Of a stretch of 64,000 nt of DNA, positions 9,258 through 18,365 are shown one piece after another. The stretch is from Flavobacterium pisciphilum (GTDB lineage Bacteria > Bacteroidota > Bacteroidia > Flavobacteriales > Flavobacteriaceae). The notes under the pieces are model-generated. The model searched no databases. It was not told the origin of the DNA and was given only the letters and a program-made list of their open reading frames with translations. Position 1 is the first letter of the stretch. Each line of letters begins with the position of its first letter. The translations under genes were made by a program, and so were the position numbers. The DNA lies in assembly GCF_020905345.1 (NCBI RefSeq), contig NZ_JAJJMO010000001.1, positions 2,170,001 through 2,234,000 of the forward strand, given 5' to 3'.

Positions 9258-10109
9258 CTATAATTGTTTCAACATTTTTTTTAAACTCTCTTTATAATTT
9301 GGAACATCCACTGCATAGATTTGCTTTATTTTACTTTTATCTAACAAAGAAAAAAAGGGTCGTTTCGCAGGAGTAGGATATGCAGAAGAAGGAATACCTT
9401 CAACTTTACAGCTATATCCTCCAAGAGCTTTTATATCCAATGCAAATTCATACCAGCTGATTTCTCCTTCATTCGAATAATTATAAATTCCAGGAATCCA
9501 TTTTTCAAATGAAATAATTTTAATCACTGCTCGTGCTAAATCAACGGCATAGGTTGGTGACCCAATTTGATCATTAACTACACTTATTGAATCTCTTTCT
9601 TGCATCAATCGTTGCATCGTTTTTACGAAATTATTCCCAAATTTACTATAAACCCATGATGTTCTAATGATAATTGAATTTGTGTTTTCTTTTAAACAAG
9701 CTAATTCTCCCAATCTTTTAGTTTCTCCATATGCATTAATAGGATTTGTTAAAGCTTCTTCATCCAGAGCTACTGATGACGTCCCGTCAAAAACATAATC
9801 TGTTGATAAATGAATTAATTTTACTTCATTCCTAGTTGAATAATTTGCTAGTACTCCTACTGCTAAATTATTAATAATATTAGCTAAATCTTTTTCTGAT
9901 TCTGCTTTATCAACAGCAGTATAAGCACCACAATTTAAGATAATTGTAGGTTTTATATCACGCAATTGAACTTTAAGCAAATCTAAATCATCCAACGTAA
10001 TTATATTTCTATCAGCAAAAATCCATTCATATTGCAAATAGTCTGATGATAATATTGAGAACTCCGTCCCTAGTTGTCCATTTGCTCCAGTTACTAGAAT
10101 CCTTTCCAT
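9258..10109 (-). CDS. rmlD: dTDP-4-dehydrorhamnose reductase
   Basis: A 283-residue SDR reductase with VTGANGQLG at residues 6-14, LSTDYVFDG at 101-109 and the catalytic YxxxK as Y127-K131. It reduces dTDP-4-keto-L-rhamnose to dTDP-L-rhamnose with NAD(P)H. Its start overlaps the stop of rmlC by one base, implying coupled translation, and rmlA follows after 41 bp. The order C-D-A without B is a rearranged rml cluster. Function is well supported by both motifs and neighbours. Confidence 0.96.
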   Translation of the reverse strand: MERILVTGANGQLGTEFSILSSDYLQYEWIFADRNIITLDDLDLLKVQLRDIKPTIILNCGAYTAVDKAESEKDLANIINNLAVGVLANYSTRNEVKLIHLSTDYVFDGTSSVALDEEALTNPINAYGETKRLGELACLKENTNSIIIRTSWVYSKFGNNFVKTMQRLMQERDSISVVNDQIGSPTYAVDLARAVIKIISFEKWIPGIYNYSNEGEISWYEFALDIKALGGYSCKVEGIPSSAYPTPAKRPFFSLLDKSKIKQIYAVDVPNYKESLKKMLKQL

Positions 10110-10657
10110 TAAAACAAACTATTACAATTTTCAATAAAGGGAAGGCTTTGATCCTTTTCAGAAACAATAGCCTTTTTTAAATCTATCCCCCAATCAATAT
10201 TTAATAAAGGATCGTTAAATCTTATTCCTCCTTCTGATTCTTTGTTATAAAATTCATCACACTTATACATCACTGAAGCCGTTTTACTAATAACAGAAAA
10301 ACCATGAGCAAAACCTTTTGGCACTAACAATTGCTTTTTATTTTCAGCTGAGAGCAAAACACTAAATGATTTCCCATAAGTAGAAGAATCTCTTCTCAAA
10401 TCTAATACAACATCCATAACTTCACCTTCTAGCGCCCTTATTAATTTACTTTGCGTAAAAGGAGGATTTTGATAATGCAGCCCCCGTAAAGTTCCTTTTT
10501 TAGAAAAAGACTGATTATCTTGAACAAAATCAATATCAATTCCTAAATCTTTAAACTTAGTCTTATTATACGATTCAAAGAAATACCCCCTTTCATCGCC
10601 AAAAACTGTTGGCTCAATAATTATTAAATCTTTTATAAATGTTTCTACAATTTTCAT
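10109..10657 (-). CDS. rmlC: dTDP-4-dehydrorhamnose 3,5-epimerase
   Basis: A 182-residue cupin of normal RmlC length. LRGLHYQ at 57-63 supplies the catalytic His61, FAHGF at 117-121 the second conserved His, and YKCDEFYN from 131 the active-site tyrosine region. It epimerises C3 and C5 of dTDP-4-keto-6-deoxyglucose. The gene lies directly downstream of a decayed aminotransferase pseudogene, and its own frame is intact. It is distinct from the two divergent RmlC-like cupins elsewhere in the locus (11690-12115 and 19310-19753). Confidence 0.96.
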   Translation of the reverse strand: MKIVETFIKDLIIIEPTVFGDERGYFFESYNKTKFKDLGIDIDFVQDNQSFSKKGTLRGLHYQNPPFTQSKLIRALEGEVMDVVLDLRRDSSTYGKSFSVLLSAENKKQLLVPKGFAHGFSVISKTASVMYKCDEFYNKESEGGIRFNDPLLNIDWGIDLKKAIVSEKDQSLPFIENCNSLF

Positions 10658-10678
10658 ATTAAAATATAATTTTTCTTT

Positions 10679-11697
10679 TTAATTAAAGAAAATCTTGATT
10701 ACTTCCTCAATTCTACTTTTATCTTCATTAGTAAAGTTAGCCACTAATGTAAAACATAATACTTTTTCGAATAAAATTTTAGCGTTTTTTCCCCACAATA
10801 TAAATATTAAAAAATATAAACTGTAGCTGTAATCACCTTATAAAAGTCTAGATTCGATATCTTCTTTCTCAAAAACCAATCTTAAGATTTCCCTATTAAT
10901 CTTCTTATTACAATCATCTTCAATCAAAATTGTACTCAACCAATAATTAGAAAAATAATCTTAATTTGGTTCATCGAGAACTTTCACACCATCTATTTCT
11001 ATAAATACATATTTTTATAAAAATCATCTATCTCCAACGCAAAATAATATTTTAATCCAAAACTTCTATTTAACCACACCCTATACCTGTACAGATATTT
11101 CTTACTCTATAGTTATAATCTATTCCGTTATGCTTATAATGTACTGCATTATCTCTAGATTAAATAGCATAAAAAATAGCCTTTTCCATATTTTCATCCA
11201 AATCACTAATTAATACACTTTCACCAGAAGTAGTAATTATCTTATTCCCATTAAATACTAGTATACCAGAATACCCAACCATATAAATGAACAATAATGA
11301 CTTTGAGCTTCTTCCCAATTGCAATTCTATCTTTAATCACAACTTCAAGAAATTCTGGACAAATATTCCAAGTATCAAACACACTATCTACAAAATCAGG
11401 AATAGTTCCTTTATATATAATAGAGTTTGCTAGTACCGAAAATATCATACTCTGACAAATTACCTGATCTTTCAACTTAATTCCTAAAATAGGATTAATA
11501 CCAAATAGAGTTATGCAATCCACTGAATTTAAAACAACTATAGAAGCTTCATTATCAAAATAGCTTTATAACTTATTCTCAAAGTTATAAATATTTTAGT
11601 CTTCCAAAAGCAATCCAAGAATGATTTAATGTTTTTTTTTAAATATATTTTACTTTAATCTACTTTGTTTTGATACTAATATTTTTTCGTTACTCAT
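10679..11697 (-). pseudogene. Decayed DegT/DnrJ/EryC1-family sugar aminotransferase
   Basis: Reading the minus strand in all frames recovers the family from end to end. A start MSNEKILVS at 11697 overlaps the upstream cupin gene by 8 bp. Then come YFDNEASIVVLNS, LKDQVICQSMIFS, FVDSVFDTWNICPEFLE, KVIIVHLYG, VFNGNKIITTSG (with the PLP-binding lysine), YNYRVRNI, a SNYWLSTILI-like piece, EKEDIESRLL and VANFTNEDKSRIEEVIKIFFN ending at 10679. Several frameshifts and in-frame stops interrupt it. About 45 codons are missing between HLYG and FNGNK, where the family carries the EDAAEALGS segment that binds PLP. Such enzymes aminate keto-deoxysugars. The gene is clearly dead, and its original position, coupled to the cupin, is visible. 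Confidence 0.88.
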
Positions 11698-12115
11698 CAA
11701 TTTTCCAATAATCTAAATCATAACGAACATCATCTTCTTCAACATTTGCTAATGGCAAAGTAGAAAATGAAATCAATTTAGAGTTTATTTCTAAAGACTG
11801 AATCGCATTAGCATATCCTGCTGGTATATGGACAATTTTACTATCAGAAAAAGTAATAATAACTGTCTCAATTGCCAATTCTTTAGATGGATTCTCCCAA
11901 TTATCAATTTTTACAAAATGTATTTTGAAAGATCCACTAATACAGTAAAAATTTTTAACATCAAATTTATGTCCTTGCCAAGCACGAATAGGATTCTTTT
12001 CAGAATTACTAATAATGTAAAATCTTTCGATATCATTAAAACTAAAATCATTTACATATGAAATAGTTCCTCGATGATCTGAAAATCTCCCTCCTTTAAT
12101 TATTCTCGGAATCAT
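11690..12115 (-). CDS. RmlC-like cupin, putative sugar isomerase/epimerase
   Basis: A 141-residue cupin with RGTISYVNDF near the N-terminus, RAWQGHK around residue 44-50, SGSFKIHFV and IPAGYANAIQS. It belongs to the broad RmlC/WxcM-like group of small sugar-nucleotide epimerases and ketoisomerases, but it is shorter than RmlC and the reaction cannot be assigned. It overlaps the upstream WecA-like gene by 20 bp. Its 3' end overlaps the start of the dead aminotransferase, so it may originally have supplied that enzyme with a keto-sugar. It may now be an orphan, though its frame is intact. Confidence 0.7.
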   Translation of the reverse strand: MIPRIIKGGRFSDHRGTISYVNDFSFNDIERFYIISNSEKNPIRAWQGHKFDVKNFYCISGSFKIHFVKIDNWENPSKELAIETVIITFSDSKIVHIPAGYANAIQSLEINSKLISFSTLPLANVEEDDVRYDLDYWKIDE

Positions 12116-13076
12116 CTATAAATTTTAAATTGTTTTTATTCAATAAATAAAATTTCAATGAATAAATCAATAGTAAAGGTATAATTACAATTATGAATAA
12201 TATTACATCATTAACTCTTTGATATAAAAAAACTACCAAAACTGAAATTATTATTTGGATAATTGCATAATATAAAGCAACTACTCGGTGTTGTATTTTA
12301 TATTCATTGCTTAAAACTTGATATAAATGCAAACGATGAGCTTCAAAAATATTTTGCTTCAAAAACAAACGATGTATGATTGTACAAATAGCATCAACTC
12401 CATAAACAGCTAAAAACAACAACCAGATAATCGAATTGGTTGCCAAAATTAATTTTAGAACTAGATAAATCACCCAAAAAGCAATTGCAATACTTCCAAT
12501 ATCTCCAGCAAAACATTTTGCTTTTTTTCTATAATTAAAAAACAAAAAAACCAAACTAGCTATTATCACATAATTTATAAAAACAGCATCGATGAATAAT
12601 TGAATTTTTGTGTTTACATATAGTAATGCTCCCATAACAACTAAAGTATATAAACCTGTAATACCATTTATCCCATCCATAAAATTATAAGCATTGATTA
12701 ATCCTATGGATAAAATATAAGTAATAACAACTCCATATACAGGCATCAAATCAAAGACGTTTAAATCATAGAAAATTAATGTAATAGCAAAAAAGTGAGC
12801 AGATATTCTTATTTTATTTGATAGACTTTGGATATCATCCCAAAAACTAACCAAACTAACCAAAGTTATTCCAGTAAAGAAAAAATAGTTACTCTGTATA
12901 TGCTGAGTAAAGTATAACAAAGCAGAAAACCAAAAAATGATTCCACCCCCTCTTAAAGTAATTTCAGTATGTGAGCTTCTTTCATTGGGTTTGTCGATGA
13001 TATTTAAACGGTTTGCTACTTTAAAATAAAGTAACATTATGATCATTAAGATGATTCCTAGTATTGTGTATTGCAT
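12096..13076 (-). CDS. WecA/WbpL-like undecaprenyl-phosphate sugar-1-phosphate transferase
   Basis: A 326-residue polytopic protein of the MraY/WecA family, with about ten hydrophobic segments. Conserved cytosolic motifs are DKPNERSSH (28-36), WDD at 79-81, NFMDGINGITG at 131-141, GDIGS at 191-195 and AHRLHLYQ at 246-253. The enzyme moves a HexNAc-1-phosphate (GlcNAc, QuiNAc or FucNAc) from UDP-sugar to undecaprenyl phosphate and so starts a glycan chain. A WbpV-like reductase upstream and a WbpM-like dehydratase downstream suggest, as in the Pseudomonas WbpL system, a 6-deoxy-HexNAc substrate. Substrate choice is inference. Confidence 0.92.
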   Translation of the reverse strand: MQYTILGIILMIIMLLYFKVANRLNIIDKPNERSSHTEITLRGGGIIFWFSALLYFTQHIQSNYFFFTGITLVSLVSFWDDIQSLSNKIRISAHFFAITLIFYDLNVFDLMPVYGVVITYILSIGLINAYNFMDGINGITGLYTLVVMGALLYVNTKIQLFIDAVFINYVIIASLVFLFFNYRKKAKCFAGDIGSIAIAFWVIYLVLKLILATNSIIWLLFLAVYGVDAICTIIHRLFLKQNIFEAHRLHLYQVLSNEYKIQHRVVALYYAIIQIIISVLVVFLYQRVNDVILFIIVIIPLLLIYSLKFYLLNKNNLKFIDDSENN

Positions 13077-13144
13077 TTATAAAATTTTAATTATTTTTCA
13101 TCATTAACATAATTATTTAAAACGATATAATTTCTGTAAATAAA

Positions 13145-14212
13145 TCACTTATGTTCTTTAAGTAATAACGTTTTATAGGGAATTAATTTAAATTCATCTT
13201 TTTGCGTACTCTCACTATCAAGTTTTATAGTTCTGTAATAAGGTAAAAAATAAAAACAGCACATAAAACTAATAACCCAAAAGCGTTTGTTTTGCACGGC
13301 ATACCATATGATATCAGCAATAAGGATAATTTCAAATATCCTAAAATAGATATAAATCCGAGTCAATTCAATAGATTCTGAAAAAACATTTAAAAATAAG
13401 ATTGAACAGATGTAGAGCAATAGTAAATATCTTTGATAATCATTTTTATAGCCCTTTTTTTCAAAATAACTTATCACTAAAACACCCATAGTATTAATAA
13501 CCAATAGCTTTAATAAAGGTACAGCAACAGCAAATTTATTTGAAACATAAAATAAATAATGAGAATCTTCAAGAAATAAACTTAACCAATGAATAATTCC
13601 AATTCTCGATACAACAAATGAAACTCCCATTAAGATGAACAAATGGTAATTTGTTATAAAACTCCCCCATTTGTAAACTATAAAAAAAATCAAAAAAGGG
13701 ATCAAACAACTGTAATGAAATGAAATCCCCACTAACATCCAAAAAAAATAAATAAAATACTTTTTTTCTAACAAAAAAGTAAAAGCATAAAAAGCTATCG
13801 TAACAGACAGATACTGTCTCATAAAAGTAAATGAATACAAAAACATTACTGGAATCAAAAAATAAAGAACCATAGGAAGACTACTTTTTTTAGTATATTT
13901 CCTAATTGCCAGATAAGCAAAAAGATAAGTAAAAAAGGAAAAAAAGAAAAAAAGAAACTTGTAATCTAAATTCAGATATCTAAAGACTTTCATAATAGCT
14001 AAAAAACCAAATTCAAAACCATCATCTCTAGTTCCTTTATTGTACCATCCCACATAATTACTATAATCCAAACCTATTCTGTCTCTAAGGCCTCCAATTA
14101 GAACCAAAATACCAAAAATCACTAAACTAATATTCTTTTCTGTTCCTTGATACCTATAACTAATAAATAATAGTGATAACATTATTAACAATAATAAACT
14201 ATAAAACCCCAT
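13145..14212 (-). CDS. EpsG-family polysaccharide polymerase (Wzy candidate)
   Basis: A 355-residue, very hydrophobic protein with about ten membrane segments. The motif GLRDRIGLDYSNY at residues 41-53 is characteristic of EpsG-like polymerases, as is the FMRQYLSVTIAFYAF stretch further on. Such proteins polymerise lipid-linked repeat units in the periplasm. It sits just upstream of the initiating transferase. Another polymerase candidate lies at 22043-23206, so assignment of either to a given glycan is open. Confidence 0.82.
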   Translation of the reverse strand: MGFYSLLLLIMLSLLFISYRYQGTEKNISLVIFGILVLIGGLRDRIGLDYSNYVGWYNKGTRDDGFEFGFLAIMKVFRYLNLDYKFLFFFFSFFTYLFAYLAIRKYTKKSSLPMVLYFLIPVMFLYSFTFMRQYLSVTIAFYAFTFLLEKKYFIYFFWMLVGISFHYSCLIPFLIFFIVYKWGSFITNYHLFILMGVSFVVSRIGIIHWLSLFLEDSHYLFYVSNKFAVAVPLLKLLVINTMGVLVISYFEKKGYKNDYQRYLLLLYICSILFLNVFSESIELTRIYIYFRIFEIILIADIIWYAVQNKRFWVISFMCCFYFLPYYRTIKLDSESTQKDEFKLIPYKTLLLKEHK

Positions 14213-14336
14213 AATACTATTTATTTTTTCTAACTGATTCTATTACAATTTTTCACTTAAAAAATAATAAACTGAAAATAAGTCGCTTATAATTCTATTG
14301 TTTTGAAATAGAAAATAAAACAACAATTAATTATTT

Positions 14337-15236
14337 TTATTTTCTGAAACTTTCAATTGTCTTTTCTAATCCTTCTTTTACTGTATAAGGAAGCTTTTCT
14401 ATTCCTAAAACTCCCTTAATTTTTTTATTAGATACTATATAATTTTCCGTCAGCTTTTGGAGTACTTGAGAATTTAAAGGTAATTTTATAAAATCTCCAG
14501 TTTTTACTAATGCATTTATAATTTTTTTAGGTATTGCAATCGTTAAGTTTTTTTTCTTAGAAATAGAAGATATAATACAAACTAATTCATTTGTAGATAA
14601 AACCTCATCGTCCGCAAAATTATAAACTCCTGATGGAATTTCTTTATTTATAAGAATTTCTTTAATCATAAAATTGAGATTATCTATCCCTAAAAATGAT
14701 CTTTGATTATCAAACGCTGCCAAAGGATATGGAATTCTTTTTTTTACAACACTATAAAGAAGATTCAAATTTCCTTTATTCCCAGGTCCATGAATCATAC
14801 AAGGCCGTATAATAAAAACTCTTTTCCCATATGGAATTTTTTTCGATAGTAGATATTCTTCTGCTTTTAATTTAGATTGCCCATAAGGAGTTTTGGGATT
14901 AGGTTGAATATCTTCATATAAAATATCCAAAACATTATCTGCAACAGCTTTTACACTACTAAAATAAACAAAATCTTTAATTTCACTTTCTAAAAAAACA
15001 TCAAACAATTCTTTGGTTAAATCTGTGTTTATTTTGAAATACTCAGATGCATCAGATATATTTTTCGTATCATGCGCTTTTCCTGCCAAATGAATAATTG
15101 CATCCCCATTAAAATTAAATTTCCAATTTGAATTTCTTAATGAAATTGACTTTATTGAAAAACATAAACTTGATAAATAATTAGACAAATTCTGACCTAC
15201 AAAACCTGAACAACCTGTTATGATTATTTTTTTCAT
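14337..15236 (-). CDS. WbpV-like NAD-dependent epimerase/reductase
   Basis: A 299-residue extended SDR protein with ITGCSGFVG at 6-14, FSSVKAV around residue 92-98 and YGQSK with Y118 and K122. The overall wording (AGKAHD, PYGQSKLKAEE, IRPCMIHGPGNKGNL) fits the 4-reductase/epimerase group often paired with WecA/WbpL-like transferases, such as WbpV, which reduces UDP-4-keto-QuiNAc to UDP-QuiNAc. A substrate from the WbpM-like enzyme in this locus is a reasonable inference. Its start overlaps the upstream GT2 stop by one base. A UDP-hexose 4-epimerase role is the alternative. Confidence 0.85.
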   Translation of the reverse strand: MKKIIITGCSGFVGQNLSNYLSSLCFSIKSISLRNSNWKFNFNGDAIIHLAGKAHDTKNISDASEYFKINTDLTKELFDVFLESEIKDFVYFSSVKAVADNVLDILYEDIQPNPKTPYGQSKLKAEEYLLSKKIPYGKRVFIIRPCMIHGPGNKGNLNLLYSVVKKRIPYPLAAFDNQRSFLGIDNLNFMIKEILINKEIPSGVYNFADDEVLSTNELVCIISSISKKKNLTIAIPKKIINALVKTGDFIKLPLNSQVLQKLTENYIVSNKKIKGVLGIEKLPYTVKEGLEKTIESFRK

Positions 15237-16060
15237 TATCTGGCAAATTTAAAATAGATAAACCTATATATTTTAAATGGCATAACCCTTAATGGTATTT
15301 TAAATAAAAAAACCTTTGTAAAATCTTTATAACCAAAAAAACCTAATTTAAGGAATCTTCTATAAAGTTTTATTTCGTTAATTGCATACTTCATTCCCCA
15401 TCTTCTTTTAATTGCTTCAGAAAGATCCTCTCCAAGCCTAAAATACAATACTTTTTCTTTTACATTCCCAAATTTTAACCCTAATAAATAAGCTCTGACA
15501 AAAAGGTCATAATCTTCTGGAAATACTCTTTTATCATATCCTCCAAGCAATTCAAAAGATTTCCTCTTAAAAATAATAGTAGGATGTGAAAAAGGGCTTC
15601 TAAATTTCATAAATTTAACTATTTCATCATGTAAAAGAGGAACTTCCCTAATAGAAACAATGTTGTCAATATCTTTTGAAAATTCAATTATTTGCCCCCC
15701 AACAATATCCAAATTATTATTTATTAAATAATTAACTTGTATTTCAAATCTATTAAATATACAAATATCATCCGAATCCATTCTAGCAACAATATCATGT
15801 TTAACATGTTTCATACCTTCATTCAACGCATACGCTAAACCTTTATTTATAGGCAATTCAATAACTACAAATAAGTACGAAAATCTACTAACATATTCAT
15901 TAACGACATCATCTAACCCAATATTAAGAGGGCCATCTTTAACTATTATAATCTCATTTGGAATTAAAGTCTGATTACAGATAGATTCCAAAGATTGTCT
16001 CAAACAATTTGGATTCTCTTTATCATAAACTGACATTAAAACTGAAAAATTTTTCAACAT
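15236..16060 (-). CDS. GT2 family glycosyltransferase
   Basis: A 274-residue GT2 enzyme beginning SVLMSVYDKENPNCL, with VKDGPL in the nucleotide-binding position and RMDSDDI as the metal-binding DXD. It resembles the amylovoran AmsE-like and related capsule glycosyltransferases. It would act on lipid-linked intermediates in the cytoplasm. One-base overlap with the next gene (WbpV-like) and 14 bp from the preceding GT4 gene place it in a tight operon. Donor and acceptor are unknown. Confidence 0.9.
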   Translation of the reverse strand: MLKNFSVLMSVYDKENPNCLRQSLESICNQTLIPNEIIIVKDGPLNIGLDDVVNEYVSRFSYLFVVIELPINKGLAYALNEGMKHVKHDIVARMDSDDICIFNRFEIQVNYLINNNLDIVGGQIIEFSKDIDNIVSIREVPLLHDEIVKFMKFRSPFSHPTIIFKRKSFELLGGYDKRVFPEDYDLFVRAYLLGLKFGNVKEKVLYFRLGEDLSEAIKRRWGMKYAINEIKLYRRFLKLGFFGYKDFTKVFLFKIPLRVMPFKIYRFIYFKFAR

Positions 16061-16074
16061 ATATTATTTAAATA

Positions 16075-17292
16075 TTAAGAATATATTTTTATCAATTCGT
16101 TAAAATATATTGATTTTGAAAATAAATTGCGTATTTGGCTTTCTAATTCTGGCTTTTCATTAATCAATGTTTCATAATTTTCCGTAGCATTAATAATTTG
16201 ATTAACTAAACTTTCACAATCTTCACTTTCAAAAAGTAACCCAAAATTCAATTTTAGAGCCATTTCTCTCATTCCTCCGTGATTTGCAACTATTGGTATT
16301 ATATCATAATTAAATGATTCGATTATCATCATAGGAGCATTTTCAAAGCACTTAGATGTCATAATTGAAATTTTTGAAATCTCTAAATATTTTTTAAGTT
16401 TCTCATGACTCATAAAAGGCAAAAATAATATTCTTTCAGCCATATTTTCTTTTAAAACGTACTCTTGAAGTTTTTCCTTTTCTAAACCATCACCTATAAT
16501 CAAAAGTTTATAATCAGCTTTTGTTTTATTTACAAACAAAACAAAGGCATTAATCAATAATTTTATATTTTTTTCCTCAGATAGCCTACCAAAATAAACT
16601 ATATTATTTTCTTTTTTTAATTTATTATTTTTTTCAAACTTGCTAAAAATCGGATTATTAATTACAAGTATTTCCTTATCCTTGTAAAAACTATTTAAAA
16701 GGATAGTTTCCTTTATAAAATTAGAAGGTACAATTATAGTGTCAATTAATCCTTTTTTATAATAATAATGAGTTATTAAACTATTAAATCCTTTAGCTAC
16801 AGAATGGATAAAACCACCTCTACTACATTTTCTATAGAAAATTTTAGTTTTAAAATGTACACTTGCACAATCTAAACACCTTTTGGTTTTATTATAATCA
16901 TATGCTGCCTGATGTGAACAAGAATATTGAAAAGTATGTACCGTTTGTATTATTTTTATTTTTGGATTTCTTTTTTTATAATTAAATAGAGAATGCAAAA
17001 TAGAAGGAGAAAGATTCCCGTAGTGATGTAAGTGTATTATTTCTGGATTAATTTCTTTCAAGATTAAATCCATCTTTTTTTTATTTGAAATAGAGTAGAT
17101 AAAATCTAATAAATTCTCTTTATCTTGAAAATCAAAATCTAATTTGAACGACAATCCATCTGATTTTTTACAAGCAGTATAATGTGAATTTGATAAATCA
17201 AGTTCTTGCAACAAAATAACTGTCTCTCTAAAAACCGACTCTCCACCTCCACCTTCACCTTTTTCAGAAATGTGTAAAATTTTCTTTGACAT
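16075..17292 (-). CDS. GT4 family glycosyltransferase
   Basis: A retaining GT-B glycosyltransferase. The N-terminus has the glycine-rich EGGGGES acceptor-side loop and the C-terminal half has NNIVYFGRLSEEKN and the E-x7-E motif in CFENAPMMIIE. The frame can be read from 17331, but the ATG at 17292 (MSKKILHISEKG) is the natural GT4 start and gives 405 residues. A cysteine group in the middle (CLDCASVHFKTKIFYRKC region) is seen in several capsule GT4 enzymes. It is expected on the cytoplasmic membrane surface; the sugar is unknown. Confidence 0.9.
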   Translation of the reverse strand: MSKKILHISEKGEGGGGESVFRETVILLQELDLSNSHYTACKKSDGLSFKLDFDFQDKENLLDFIYSISNKKKMDLILKEINPEIIHLHHYGNLSPSILHSLFNYKKRNPKIKIIQTVHTFQYSCSHQAAYDYNKTKRCLDCASVHFKTKIFYRKCSRGGFIHSVAKGFNSLITHYYYKKGLIDTIIVPSNFIKETILLNSFYKDKEILVINNPIFSKFEKNNKLKKENNIVYFGRLSEEKNIKLLINAFVLFVNKTKADYKLLIIGDGLEKEKLQEYVLKENMAERILFLPFMSHEKLKKYLEISKISIMTSKCFENAPMMIIESFNYDIIPIVANHGGMREMALKLNFGLLFESEDCESLVNQIINATENYETLINEKPELESQIRNLFSKSIYFNELIKIYS

Positions 17293-17440
17293 TAAATTTT
17301 TACTTTTACAGTTAACTGACCGTTTAACCATTTAAACATATATATTTTTACAGCGAAAACCAAAATGAAATATTAATTTGGCAAGAGTATGTTTTAGTTA
17401 ACTAAATCTTGCTCCTAACCAATTAAAGTAAATGGTTCTA

Positions 17441-18352
17441 TTATGACTTAGTTACTCTATTAAGTGTAAGACTAACAATTCTAATCAAAGCTCTTATCTT
17501 TATATAGATAACACCATATTTTAATGCTATTACAAAATTTTCAAAACTTATCCTTTTATCATTATCTCCTAATAATAAAAATCCTTTTTGATAACTAAAA
17601 GCTGCCAATGATTTTTTTTGTTGCCTCAAAGATAACAAATGCCTATATGCAGAATAAACCTCATTCAATCTGGCAACTTGACGCTCATCAACATACGACA
17701 AGCTATCTGCTCCTTCTTTATTGTAAAAACCAAGATTTTTATTAATTAACTTGAATTTAGCACCAATAATCCCCATTCTAATCCATAAATCAAAATCTTC
17801 TACACCAATAATTTTTTTTTCTTCTGAAAATGATAAATTGTTCTTAGAAAAAACACTTTTTCTGATACAAGTGGATGAAGTAAGTATCGGATTAAAGCGT
17901 GTCAACAAATCTATCACCGGTGTCTTATTATTTATTTGCCTTGTAAACATTTCTCCTTGACTACCACTTTTATCTACTGACAAAAGCCTATGGTAAACAA
18001 AATCTATATTATCTAAACTTAGATTAGAAATATATGCTAATTTATCAGCTGTATACCAATCATCAGAATCTAAAAAACAAATCCATTCTCCTTTTGCTTG
18101 TGATATCCCTGTATTTCTAGGTCTCGCAGGTCCTCCAGAATTCTCTGGTAAGCGGATGTAATTCAAATTTAAAAGGTTAGTATATTTTTCAACTAACTCT
18201 ATAGTTTGATCTGTTGATGCATTATCACAAATTACTACTTCAAAATTTTTAAACGTCTGTTCTACCAATGAATTTAAACATCTTTCTAAATCTATCCTTC
18301 TATTATAAGTAGGTATAATAATAGAAAATAAATAATTGTCCTCTTTTAACAT
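17441..18352 (-). CDS. GT2 family glycosyltransferase
   Basis: A 303-residue GT2 enzyme with FSIIIPTYNRR at the N-terminus, CDNASTD in the nucleotide-binding region and FLDSDDW as the metal site. It follows the epimerase gene by 13 bp and is followed by a 148-bp gap before the GT4 start. As in the other locus transferases, there is no membrane anchor before the catalytic domain. It would extend the lipid-linked oligosaccharide; specificity is not predictable. Confidence 0.9.
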   Translation of the reverse strand: MLKEDNYLFSIIIPTYNRRIDLERCLNSLVEQTFKNFEVVICDNASTDQTIELVEKYTNLLNLNYIRLPENSGGPARPRNTGISQAKGEWICFLDSDDWYTADKLAYISNLSLDNIDFVYHRLLSVDKSGSQGEMFTRQINNKTPVIDLLTRFNPILTSSTCIRKSVFSKNNLSFSEEKKIIGVEDFDLWIRMGIIGAKFKLINKNLGFYNKEGADSLSYVDERQVARLNEVYSAYRHLLSLRQQKKSLAAFSYQKGFLLLGDNDKRISFENFVIALKYGVIYIKIRALIRIVSLTLNRVTKS

Positions 18353-18365
18353 ATTCTAATAACGT

